A DNA stretch of 64,000 nucleotides. It comes from Deroplatys truncata. Its lineage: Eukaryota; Arthropoda; Insecta; Mantodea; Mantidae. Every line of letters starts with the position of its first letter. The stretch's first letter is position 1. The DNA is taken from positions 105,358,094 to 105,422,093 of the forward strand of contig CM060975.1 in NCBI GenBank assembly GCA_030765065.1. Reading direction: 5' to 3'. Both the position numbers and the translations under genes were made by a program. Positions 1 through 11,151 of this stretch are shown here, piece by piece. Under the pieces are notes generated by a model. The model saw only the letters and a program-made list of their open reading frames with translations. It did no database searches and had not been told where the DNA came from.

Positions 1-1
1 C

Positions 2-118
2 TGTGGAATTGTGGATAAGCTTGTCATTATTTTGGAGAGTAGTTCTGATTCTGATATGGCAGCTGAGTCATCTTCGGAGGATTCGGGTGTTGCACTTTTG
101 CCCGTGGATTGTGATTAA
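2..118 (+). pseudogene. C-terminal tail of an unidentified ORF entering from the left edge
   Basis: An open frame runs from the left edge to a TAA at 116-118 and encodes about 38 residues. It starts CGIVDKLVIILESSSDSD and continues as a Ser/Asp/Glu-rich acidic tail. Acidic serine tails of this kind end several transposases, such as Tigger/pogo and piggyBac, but no diagnostic domain lies inside the window. It could equally be a chance frame. Nothing else is recognised before the hAT relic at 315. Confidence 0.25.
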
Positions 119-314
119 CGTAAGTAAAACGTTCATTGCAGCATACTTATAAAATCGATTGTTACCTCAGATTGCATTTTTGACTATGATTCTCACGCAG
201 GGCGCCTTTTTATAGATTAAATAGTGTTCAACAAGCACGTGGGAGGGGAACAAGCAGCCATTATGGGCGGGGATCGCGAACTACTTTCGCGCGGATAATA
301 CAAAGAGTTTGTTT

Positions 315-866
315 TCAGTGAAAGGCACTCTGGTTTGGAATGGACCATAGTTCTTCAGTTGTAATGCTGGGTTGGTTTACTCCTCGGTACGCAGCCATTG
401 TACCAATTTGTATCAGAACATTTTCTGGTAGGGCATAATCATAGGAACACTTTCTCGTCCGCTTAAGTCCGGCCCGCACAGTGAGAATTGAGTTAACCAT
501 ATTGATTTTAAGCCTATTCCTAAGGGAGGTTTTCACAATGTTGAGCACACTAAATGCTCTTTCGACGTCAACGTTTGACCAAGGTAAGGCCAAGAGCATC
601 GCTGCAAAGTCTGAGATTCCTTGAAATGAATTTTGGGAACTTGCATATTTATATGATGCGACCTCTTGCCAAAATTCTACTGTATTGCTAACGTTTTTCC
701 ATTGAACAGAAGTTAATTTTGACCACTGAAAGTCGATTTTCATTATTTTAGTTTCAGGTAATTCAAATTCTTGAGCTAGCGGGATTATACTTTCTTTAAT
801 CACCTTCAAACGCTTTTCAGGTGCAATTAAAGATACTTTCTGCAAAATTTTAGCATTATTCGCCAT
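315..866 (-). pseudogene. hAT C-terminal dimerisation domain, longest surviving frame of relic 1
   Basis: This is a 183-residue open frame. Residues about 85-140 match the hAT dimerisation region: a hydrophobic stretch ending LPWSNVDVERAFSVLN, the Arg-Asn-Arg-Leu element and a following helix. The family signature (S...ERxFS) is intact. The frame joins the 896-1501 frame only through a frameshift, so the coding sequence is broken. Confidence 0.85.
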
Positions 867-895
867 TATTCGCAGTCGCCACTGGAGCTCCTCTG

Positions 896-1501
896 CTAAG
901 CAAAGCAGAAAATTCTCGTACCTACTGCGAAATTCCTTTTCACTTTCAGGACTGATTTTTTTTTTTTCATCAAATCCACTAGCAAAACTTCTACTTCATG
1001 ACTAAGATAAATATTAGGAGATTTGTGTTTTCTAACGTCCACGGATAGCAGATCCCCTCTATAACCGGGAACAACAATCCGTCTCGTAAGACCTACAATT
1101 AGTAGAACTAAGTCTTGGAGAAGCTTTGAAGGGTCTACTGTACTTGACTGGAATGATTTACTCACTTTTTGGCATTCTTCCAGATGTGGTATAAGAAACA
1201 TAAGATAAAGATTATTAATGACATCAGAGTACATGCTATGAAGGAGTTCAGCTGTGTAGCACTTAGTTTGAAGTCTGCATATCTCAAAATGTGTCTGTAG
1301 TTTAAGCCATTGATTTAGAATCCGATAAACAGCAACTTCGATCGACAGCCACCTTGTATTTGATTGTTGTACAATTTTAAGGGGCTCAGCTCCATCATTT
1401 ATTGCTCTAAACAAGTCCCTATATGTGACTTGTCGAGAAGAAGAGTTAGAAAACCAAGAGTAAGTTTCCGAAATTAAAAACTCAAGATTTCTTGGTAGCA
1501 T
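896..1501 (-). pseudogene. hAT transposase middle section, relic 1
   Basis: This 201-residue frame carries the SNTRWLS motif at about residues 47-53 and the long alpha-helical insertion seen in ZMYM/SCAND3-type domesticated hAT relatives. It ends in a lysine-rich run coded by a T-rich tract at 957-968, where slippage probably caused the frameshift. It continues the frame at 1482-1778 and feeds into the C-terminal frame at 315-866. Confidence 0.8.
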
Positions 1502-2159
1502 TTCGGCAGTCAGAGGACACAGCTAACTGAACTGAATGGCAAACACAGGGGATCAACACAAGGTTAGTTACCTCACATTTCAGTTTCTGGTAGACACTAT
1601 TGTTAATGCCCACCATTACTGAAGCATTATCGGTTCCTATTCCTCTTATATGTTTGACGTCTAAACCATAATCTGAAAGTAAAGACTTTACTGCAATGAC
1701 AATGCAATCAGTATTCCCCTGATCTAGTTTAACAATTCCAAAGAAAGTGGATATAATAGTGTTTTGAAAGGTATACAATACAGACAGCCAATAGTTTAGT
1801 GACAGAAATGTCTGTAGACAGTGCCATTGTCATTTTGTAGTTCTAATTTAAAGTGCTGGTAGAGAATATTCCAAATTAAAGCAGTACACTTTGTACGGCG
1901 CAGTCTTAAAAGAGATGCATAGTCAGCGCTTTGGAAAAATGTCTTGGTTAGATCTGAAAGATGATCAACGGATATGATTGAACAATGATCAAACAAAATA
2001 ACGGCAGCTTCAGCCGCTGCGCGTTCATGCGTAGGTATGTTTGATTGGTTGAAATGGTAATTTTGACTGTCGTGAAGTTGAAAAGGTTTCTGCTGCTTTT
2101 AAATGTTTCTTACGGAATGAAGGAGATCAGGGCTTCAGCAATTGAATAGTCACCCCGAA

Positions 2160-5100
2160 TATAGATATGACCGACAAAATATTGAAAGCCGAGTTTAGAG
2201 TGGAATAGTGATCTATTCATGGCTCTGATTCATTGGATGTAACGGTCTGGTGAATGTGAAATAACATTTTTCTTTCAGATCGGATTTGCCTATTTTCCAA
2301 TGTTGGCATTCCGGAGAATAGTGATCTATCTGCAAAACAATGGCAGGGGTAGTGAAGCGATTGATCAGTAACAGTGCTGGTAAAGAATTAAATCAAGGCT
2401 GTAGTTGAAAAATAAGCATAACTGATTGGAAGGATACTACGAATAAATCGTTAACGAATGCTAGGAAGCCATATATGAGTAGAAAAGGCCATTTTGCACC
2501 CGAAAATGTATATGGGAAAAGGTGAGTGGAACAATGATGTAACCTCATTTCTGAATGTAAGTTTATTTCGATATTTATAATTAAGACTCTTAAGAGTATT
2601 TGGTTACATTTCATTAAATATTTTAGGTAAATTGTAAAATATGCTAACTGTTAAATGTAAAACCACCATTATCATATTCTTTTCTTTATTAAATGCACGT
2701 TAATTCCTAATGAAAATGAGTGAATTATCTAAAGTATATGGGAAAAAATAAATATTTAGGGCAAAATAAGATTAAATTGTGCTAAATAGCCTATTCTAAT
2801 ATGTTTTAGGTTAATGTGTGCGGCTGCCAGAATCAGTGTGGGAAGATTCTTTCAAATATGAAGCGGCAAGTTACTTCAGGACTTTTGCACACATATTATG
2901 ACGAACAGTCTAGATACTTTGTAGTATGTATCACCCTGGAGGAAGGGAAACGTAGAGAAGTTGAGGAAGACATCAAGACATGTAATGTTTAAATACAAAA
3001 TTTGCACCAACGGAAAAACATGACGTATGTAAAAAATAAAGAAAAAAGAAAATTGATATATTTCAAATTTCTTCTAGTTGAGCGCAAACAGTTCAGTTGA
3101 AAATGAAAAATAACTGGTATTTCTGACAAGAGAGGGAAGCATTTTAATCGTCCCCAAGTAATTACTTTTGATATTAAATACTCATAAGGGGTACCGGTTC
3201 TATGCCTGTTCAAGAGAGCCACTATTCCAGATCTCTGAGCCAGAAGCCTTATTTAAATCCAGAACTCTGTGTAGAAAGAATGTATTCTTTTTAAGGAAAC
3301 TACTCCTGAAGTTAAGTGCTCATGCACCATATATAAAGATATATTCACGAGTGAATTCCAATTACAATTTACAGCACCACGATCAGACTCTTGCTCATAC
3401 TATGATCAAGTGTGTATCCAACTTTTTCAACGGGGAATTGAAATCGATATGAGTACACTTTCCGTATTGAATACTGTATGGAAACGCGGGTCTGGATCGT
3501 ACTGAGATCGTTTTGAACCTTGGATCCGATCCTCTTAGAACGTAGGAGCGGATTGAAATTTGTTGCATGGAAACACCTGTATTCTAAGCGTGTTGAATAC
3601 ACCATAGTACTATCCTCTACTGTATTCGTTGTAACACGCTGCACGCTCGTCATTTTTTAAGCAAAATCGTTGATTACATGTGTAATAAAACACACAGCAA
3701 ATTTTCCATAATTCGCAATTTATTTTTCTCAAAAACATTCACGAACCTCAAAACCTACTTAAAATATGCAGAAAAGCAAACTAACGTGTTACAGATTCGA
3801 CAACCAACGTTTCTGTTTACGCCGAAATTACACAGACATAAGCCCAACACGCAGACATTCTTATACCTCACAGGACTCTAGGAAAGGAAAACTTCCCTAC
3901 AATTTTTATTTGTACTAAACCACGACCTGATGCTTGTTTCTCAACTTGCTAGATGCTAGAGTATGTGGAAAATTCATTTTAGAGAAAGTTATTTTAATGA
4001 GTCACTTTCGCCTCCAGAGCACCACTCATAAGTGTGCCCATTCCACAATTCACATTCACACTGTGCTACATTTTCTTTCACTGATAAGCTCACCACATGG
4101 GTGACAAATACTGAACAGCGCAAGGAGAACATTTACACGTACAAGCACAAAAGGATATTTTCTGGACATACCAATTTTCTTCTTCATCTTCACTGGATTC
4201 CCTCAAATATTCATTCGGTTTATAATCTCCATCATTTGCAGCTGAAGATTCGCCTTCCTCGTGAGTCAAACTTCAGTTCAGATTAGCGCCGTTTTATAGC
4301 ACTAAAAATTCAGTTCCCAACTCGCACTGAATTTCAGTATTAATCTTCAACGTCCGTATAAAGACTCAGAAACTAGTGTAGATTCACTTTCTTGTTGAAT
4401 TATCGACTAGCTTAGTATTTGCTTTCACTTAACGAAATGCATAGTCCTAAAAATTTCGAAGGCACCACATTATCTTTCAATCCCGGGCTTTTGATTTTCT
4501 CATTTTTGGCTATTCTTATGTGTATAACCTCACATTAAAATCTCTTTCTTTGAAATGAGTCCCACATACGCTATCATTTTTGGTTGTTACGAAGTTTTTG
4601 CGTTTCATAGCACTCATATTGATTCTTATCTCTGTCAGGGAATGAATAATAACCAATATTTATTTTTACGCCAGAATTATTTGCACAACCATAAGCACTG
4701 CACGCAGGCAGTGCACCTCACAGGACTCTAGGACAGAAAAATCCTACAATCATGAAATCACAACAGAATTAAATGCAACGCAAGGCTAACTAATGCAAGT
4801 GACATGAGTAGCGTCGTCGTTTTCAACAAAGTGCTCAGATTTTTTTATACTGTATTGTTAGAAGTCTTTAAAAATTTAGTTCAGTCCTCCTTTAACATGA
4901 CTTAACTAAACACGACGTGACTTAAGAGATTGGTAATGTCAAGCTTTTCCATTCCGCTACGTTAAGTTTGATGTCGCATGATACCTAATTAAAACAACTG
5001 CCAATCAGAGACATTTCCTTTGCGTTAAGTAATTAAATATGTAGTTTAGAAGTATTTAACTTCATGTTATGTCCCGTCATGTTAAGTAATATTTCTGGTT

Positions 5101-5420
5101 TTAAAATTTCTTCAGAAAAGAATGCCTTTCCATGGAGGTTGATACCAACTTAACAAGAACAATTATACAAGTTTTGGGGATGCCGCCGTGCCGACCGGTA
5201 AAATACTCGTACTCCAATTCAACTTCAATCGCACGGATTTTGTGGTGTTTACGCTCATTTCCTATTGATCAATCGTTTTATGGCATATAGAAACACCAGG
5301 AAATTCAAGAAAATGAATATTTTGTAACTATTGAAATGTATAACGTGTAAAAAGGCATACATGATTTGTAGTAAGGCAAGGAAAAGAAAATGTGTATAAC
5401 TAATGTCAAAGGAGAATCGA
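2160..5420. other. Non-coding stretch, no gene recognised; contains a diverged direct repeat
   Basis: No conserved coding block is seen. Two diverged copies of a short block that includes CTCACAGGACTCTAGGA lie at about 3770-3900 and 4650-4755 in the same orientation, roughly 880 bases apart. A minus-strand open stretch at about 4263-4096 is acidic and then Cys-rich (CACTCKCSPC), but I cannot assign it. Confidence 0.5.
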
Positions 5421-5423
5421 TTT

Positions 5424-6276
5424 TTACTTTCTCTACTACGTATAGTAAGTAGGGGATGTATTGCATTCCACCCAAAAATTCGATACCGAGATTTCACCGG
5501 AAATACATGTTTTGAGACCTCCTGAATCCAAAAAAAAGCATTTTTGGAAACATGTCCGTGTGTGTGTGTGTGTGTCTGTGAACAGCATAACTCAAAAACT
5601 AACAGTCGGATAAACACCAAACTTGGTATTTAGGTTCAGTATCTTCCAGAGATGCGACACGAAGATTTTCAAGAAAATCCCCCCACCCCAGATTACCCTT
5701 TACATGGAACATTTTTCGAAAATTTTAATTTTCTCAAAAATGGCTCTAACGATTTTGATGAAAATATCATATGTTTAAGATAATGTCATGAGAAATGAAA
5801 TGTATATCTCGAAATTTCTGGGAATGTCTCCAAAAGTATTCTTCATTGTGAACGACTTTTGCATAACTGGTAAACCATAAGAGATGGACAAAATTTTACT
5901 ACACAAAAAATGTAGATCGCGTTAAAATACACAACTTATATCATACACATTTCTTTTGTTGAGTGAACCGTTTTCGAGATATTGCTTGTTATTTCCTTAA
6001 ATTTTCCAATATACTTTTTCTCAAATTCGTTATTCATTTTTTTGTCCTGGACATGCAAAGAGAATGGAATGCGCCACATAGCAACCAGCGATAAAATATT
6101 TGACTATCGCTTAAAAGCTACCATATTCCCCTTGCATCTACAAGAAAATTACCAATAAGATTGACATCTCGATATCTCGATTAACATGAAGCATATGGAG
6201 AATAAGCGTTTGTAAAAATAGATTGTACAAGAGTAGAGAAAGGCATGTGAGTGTAACACATCAGATTTTTTTAAGC
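5424..6276 (-). repeat. Repeat A, copy 1 (full length, reverse orientation)
   Basis: This full-length copy of the window's most abundant repeat is about 0.85 kb. One end carries ACTTTCTCTAC (5426-5436) and the other its inverted counterpart GTAGAGAAA (6233-6241), followed by the conserved block GTGTAACACATCAGATTTTT. A TG/CA microsatellite sits at 5557-5578 in the same internal position as in the other copies. No open frame is conserved between copies, so it looks non-autonomous. Confidence 0.8.
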
Positions 6277-6337
6277 TTAGTTTAACAACGCTCTTTATCG
6301 GACGGCGAATTGACAGAATGGTTGAAATTATGCTGAA

Positions 6338-6512
6338 ATAAGCCCAGGGGACCTGGAGCTTAAAGTTATCCGACATTCGTCTTCTCAGGATAAAGGAATA
6401 ACCCTGAAAAAAACCTTACCCTTGTAACTCCCCCTAACCGAGATTCAAACTTGGAGCTCTTGAATGTGAGGCATACAGGCTACCCTCACATCACGGAGGT
6501 GGAGTACTGATC
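6338..6512 (-). repeat. tRNA-derived SINE family C, copy 1
   Basis: About 170 bases are shared with 38925-39095 and 52285-52462. The shared blocks are TTCTCAGGATAA, the CCxxAAAAAACCTTA segment and a tRNA-like head. On the minus strand the head has a B-box-like AAGTTTGAATC preceded by an A-box-like segment. The head lies at the right-hand end. It is degenerate and is not a functional tRNA gene. Confidence 0.7.
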
Positions 6513-6849
6513 ATAATATTGCTGATGTAATGAGTAGACAGAAATATATACAGAAAGTACTATAACGCAAGAGAAGCAGTAGAAAGGCAATGTGATTAGA
6601 AAGTGATAAATGAGAAACCAAAAACGAAGGAAGGAGAACTCAACAACGCGCCGTTGCGTCGGGCAAGGACGTGTTTAGGACATTGCAAAAGAAAATAAAT
6701 TTTAATTAAATAACTAGGGAGGTAGGCTGTGAAAATACCGCTCAGACAGATGGTTAATGTGGGAATAGTAGCGAAGTAAAAATTGCAAATAAGTAATTTG
6801 CTAAGTCACAATGTTGTGTTGGATCGTTTGTTAAGTACCGGTACTTCGG

Positions 6850-8909
6850 AGTTTTGGGTTTACAGGAAAAGCAAGACATTATAATAAAGGATAGGCCTAC
6901 TCCGGACACAAATGAACAGCTATGTACGCCATTTGAAATTGAATACTACAATTTTTCAAAATGGCCAACTGCATGTGAATCGAGAAACAAATGGATTTGC
7001 TGGTCTTATATTCTTTTTGAAACCGATAGAGGAGTAAAGAATAGTGCAAGTTTCTCTGATATCAGTAATTTTCACAAAGCAAAGATTGCACATGAGAAGA
7101 CGAAATTACATTTATTTGCAATAATGAAATTGAAAACTTTTGGTAAAACAAGACTTTCAACTAAGTGAACAATGCAGATCGGATGTTGTGAAACACAGTG
7201 CAGAAGTTGACTCTAATAGAGAAATAATGAAGCGGTTAATCCATGTAACTTGCACACTGGCAAAGCAAGAACTACCTTTCAGAGGTCACAACGAGCATAA
7301 TGAATCCCTTAATCGGGGAAACTATATTGAGTTCTTGCACATGCTATCCAAGTATCACATCCAATTAGCCACACGCTTACAAAGCGCTTAAGTTTTCAAA
7401 GGAACGTCAAATCGAATTCAGTGATATTATTGAAAGTACTAGTGACGAAATGGTAGCTTAATAAGGAAAGAAGTAAAGTGTGCACCCTTTGTTGCTTTAA
7501 TGCTGGACGAAACGACGGATGCTGCAAAATTATCTCAGCTTTCCAATGCCATTCGTTATGTTAACGAGGGTGAAATTCATGAGATTTTTAGGCTTTACAG
7601 ATGTCAGCAATAATCGCTCTGCAGTTGCGTTAAGTGAGCATGAATATAAAATGCTTACAGACTTTCAGTGTGAGTCTGAGAACAAGCTCGTAGCTCAAGG
7701 ATATGATGAGGCTATAATATTTTCTGGTCATTTAAATGGGTTGCAAGCGCTAGTGAAGATAATATTTCCTAATGCGCTATTCATCCACCGTTATGCTCAT
7801 CAGCTTAACCTAGGTTTATCGCAGTCAGTGCAATTCATAAAGGAATGTAAAATATTTTTCAAGATATTGTTTGGTTTTTGTTCATTTTTTTCTAATTCAA
7901 CAAAGCGTGAAAATGCACTGAATGTATCGGAAGTCAAGAAGAGTTATCCATCGGTGTCAGTTACGCGTTGGAATTAGTTCTAGGATTGTGAACACGGTGC
8001 ATGAAAATAAGACGGAACTGATCTAATTTTTTGGAGTATTGTCGGTGACCCAAACTACTGGGATAGTGACCTTTTATTTGTGTCGGAGGATATTTAGTAT
8101 CATTGAAGGATTTCACCTTTTCTTTTATGTTGGAAATTTTCAGTCATATTTTTGTTCTCGCTGACACATGCATTATTCAATATTCTCCAGACTCTAGACT
8201 TGATGTAAATTATTGCACTGCAAAAGTGGAAAAGATCATTTATTTTATTCAAGAATCCCGAAACAATTTTTATATGTATGCAGCAATAGAAGAAAGTAAC
8301 ATACATGGAAATGAAGCTAGAAAGCGACATCGGGAAGGTGAATTGGACGATCCCAAATGAAATATTTGTGTCTTTACAACGAGATAATTGACCGATAGTT
8401 AGCCAAATGGAAAACCGATTTAGTGATTTAGAAGAGCTAAAATTTATTGAACTGCATGATTCGAAAAGGTTTGAATTTTTCAAAACTAGATTTCCCGATT
8501 TTTTTAAAAATCTTTAAATCAGCCTAATTGTTTAATTTCGAAAATTTGCGAAGTGAATTAGTGGCTGTTTATAAGTTGTCAGACTTCATACAGGACGGTG
8601 ACTAAGATCACAAAGTTTTTAAAGGTAACCAAGTTAAGAGAAACAGCATTTACAGAAGTTTATAAACTCGCTCTCTCATAACCACAATTCCAGTGAACAC
8701 TTCTATAGTAGAACGCACGTTTTCCTGTTTAAAACCCGTAAAGAGTTTTACATACGGTATAGTCAGTGCGAAAACAGGCTTTCTCAACTTTCATTATCAA
8801 CCGAAAAGGCTCTATTACAAAAATTCTAAGTCAAAGACATTTTTATGATCATGTCATAGAAACATTTGCCCGAAACGGAGAGAGGAGGATTCCGTTGATG
8901 TACAGATGA
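6850..8909 (+). mobile_element. hAT transposon relic 2 (ZMYM1/DUF4371-like transposase), plus strand
   Basis: A nearly full-length but broken hAT transposase. In order: the N-terminal region with FEIEYYNFSKWPTACESRNK (6923-6982), typical of TTF-type zinc-finger hAT proteins; HVTCTLAKQELPFRGHNEHN (7230-7289); a block with LMLDETTDAAKLSQLSNAIR (about 7500-7560); YDEAIIFSGHLNGLQ then HQLNLGLSQSVQF (7702-7840); SVTRWN (7957-7974); a helical insertion; and the C-terminal dimerisation domain with TIPVNTSIVERTFSCLKPVK (8683-8742). It ends RRIPLMYR with a TGA at about 8907. At least five frameshifts or stops interrupt it. Confidence 0.85.
7519..7977 (+). pseudogene. hAT catalytic-core fragment of relic 2
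   Basis: This 152-residue open stretch covers the middle of the DUF4371/hAT RNase H-like domain. It includes the YDEAIIFSGHLNGLQ block, a histidine-rich FIHRYAHQLNLGL block that matches the family HCxAHxLNL motif with the Cys replaced by Arg, and the terminal TRWN. A TAG follows at once and the next coding block is in another frame, so the gene is dead. Confidence 0.8.
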
Positions 8910-9862
8910 AAATAAGGAGGTAAGCCTTATTTTCCTTCTAATACGTATTACCTATAATAACATTTTTTATATCTCTCTCCTGTGTAGATTTGTTAAATAG
9001 TATCGTGACAGTTCCATTACTGCTGGTCGCTCCTGAAAAATATCACTAAACGCCACTGCATCTTCACTATTATTAGAAGCAGTGGGAAAACATGGTGCTA
9101 TGTTCATGTTATGGACTCGCCCACGAAATTAGCAGAACCATCGATTTCAGAAACGCCGACATTTGAACATTTTGTATTTTCTGCAGTTTCTATTGAAACG
9201 CCTTGTTCACCTCCTTCTATTAGTAAAACATTTGAAAAACATTTTGGAAGTTACGTTATCAAGGACTCTTATTTTTTTTTGTCGCTCCACTAAAACACAC
9301 AGCTTACTCGACATAATACCAATAAAAGGAGTACTCAACTTATGAAATTAAAATGTTTTAAGAAGTTTATATATAATTAATTTTCACAGTCAAAATAACG
9401 CCTTTTTCACTTTTCGCAATATTATTGATGTAGCAGTCCTACACTCCTACCACTAATACATCAGATTGACGCGAGGAGCAGAGAAAAACTGTTTGAGTTT
9501 GGCCGTTGATCGTTGAGCAGTAAATTCAAATAAGAATTAATAAAATCATTCTCTCCACCTCTTCCATCGTTTTGTTCCGCGCAGTATCGTTATTTTTGCC
9601 AGTGCAGGATTCGAAAATTCGCAATGTTTCTCAATACTCCCGAAAACTATTCTTTACCCTGAATTTACAGTCTTAAAACAGGATACTGCGTGCGCGGCTT
9701 AAACATGCGAAAATACGGTATCTCGAGACGTTGAGGCCCCTTTCGCTTGCCCCCCCCCCCACTCCGCAGTGAGGAGGTTGCAGGGGCTCATGCCACGCCA
9801 CTGGTTCCATAGACACTACCTCCTGAGTCATCTCACCTTGTTTTTCTTATCTTGTTTATTAT
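8910..9862. other. Non-coding tail after hAT relic 2, with poly-C and a hAT-like terminal motif
   Basis: No gene is recognised. A run of 13 C residues at 9751-9763 is followed by CATGCCACGCCACTGG at 9790-9805. Read on the minus strand, this begins CAGTGGCGTGGCATG, which resembles the terminal inverted repeats of hAT elements, so it may mark the 3' end of relic 2. No matching left end was found. Confidence 0.35.
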
Positions 9863-10712
9863 TTTTACTTTCCCTAATACGTACATAGTAGGTAGAGAAG
9901 GTATTGCATTCCACCCGAAAATTCGGTACAGGGTTTTTAGCGGAAATACATGTTTTGAGAGCCCTTGAATGAAAAAGAATTTTCAGAAAAAGGTACGCGC
10001 GCGCGCGTATGTGTGTGAACAGCATAACTCAAAAACCAAAAGTGGGATAGATATCAAACTTGGTATTTAGGTTCAGTGCCTTCCAAAGATGCGACTCAAA
10101 GATTTTCAAGAAACTCTCCAACCCAAGCTACCTTTACATGGAATATTTTTCGAAATTGTTAATTTTCTAAAAAATGGCTCTTACGATGTTGATTAAAATG
10201 CCATATTTAAAGATATTTACATGACGAATAAAATGTTTATCTTGAATTTCCTGGGGATAGCCTGTGAAGTCCTCTTTATTCGGAAGGAATTTTGTCTAAC
10301 CTTGTATAAGCAATAGACGAAAACGCACTACACAAAAAATGTAGATCTCTTAAAACACACAACTTATTTCAAATAATTTTTGTGGTATTAGCGATTTCCG
10401 AGCTATCCGATATTAATGGTTCGATTTGTGCTATATTTTATGATTCTTTTGAAGTCCCGTCGATTTTTAGTTATTTCTCGCGATTGCATGGGAAGAGTAT
10501 GGGATTTCATGGCGTCCAGTTCTTAAACATTTAACTATCCCTGTTCCTTCTGTGTCCTGACGAAATCTGTAATATAGCTATTTCTGCAAAGGTTTATCGC
10601 GATTAAAATGAAGTAGATATAAAAATAAACTTTCATAAGAATAATTTTTATATCCACTAATAAGCAGTAGAGGGTAGAAAAAATCATGCGAGTGTAGCAC
10701 ATCAGATTTTTT
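9863..10712 (-). repeat. Repeat A, copy 2 (full length, reverse)
   Basis: It runs from TTTTTACTTTCCCTA to the shared end block containing GTAGCACATCAGATTTTTT. The internal CA/TG position is occupied here by a CG/GT-rich run (9994-10017). Its interior aligns throughout with copy 1, including CAGCATAACTCAAAAACCAA and the TTTACATGGAA block. Confidence 0.75.
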
Positions 10713-11151
10713 AAGTTATATTAACAACCCATTTCCAATTACTGATTTACTTTAGTACATTATTTTGGCAAAGAAAGGCGAATTTTGTTAAATTTATCCA
10801 TAGGATTAAATTTTTTTTCTAAGTTGCCGAAGGTTTAACTTTTTCTAATATCTAATTTAAATTGTGCCCATTCTAAGGAATGAGCACCCAGCATATTTAA
10901 AATTTAGCTCCTCGTCAGTGTGGTGCGGTCTGGGGGACCGGCAGTCTGAATTGTCGTTGATAAATATTTATTCAATAGATGCCAGACGCTGTCCCTGTTA
11001 CTATCTTCCTTAAACAACTGATCTTTCATCCCATAGCAGCTTCAGAAAATCAACAATTGTTGTAAGGGAAGTATACGAATTTTCGGTGTCTGAGACCATC
11101 CACATTATCCGTTAGTTTTTTCCATGAACGATTGGTGTAACGTTTAGTAAA

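Larger units (their letters stand above)
315..2150 (-). mobile_element. hAT transposon relic 1, transposase on the minus strand
   Basis: A degenerate hAT (DDE/RNase H-like) transposase reads right to left in four overlapping frames. About 2150-2025 carries the end of a zinc-finger-like segment (RKKHLKAAETFSTSRQSKL). About 2035-1796 encodes HERAAAEAAVILFDHCSIIS, the start of the catalytic region. 1778-1482 encodes the GIGTDNASVM block with Cys-His residues (CVCHSVQLAV). 1501-896 holds the SNTRWLS block. 866-315 holds the C-terminal hAT dimerisation domain (LPWSNVDVERAFSVLN, then SLRNRLKINM). Frameshifts near 2030, 1790, 1490 and 880 break it, so it is inactive. Terminal repeats were not located with confidence. 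Confidence 0.85.

Noticed and set aside
6833..6846. Perfect 14-base palindrome AAGTACCGGTACTT just before hAT relic 2
   Set aside because: An isolated short palindrome with no second copy at the other end of the element; it can arise by chance.
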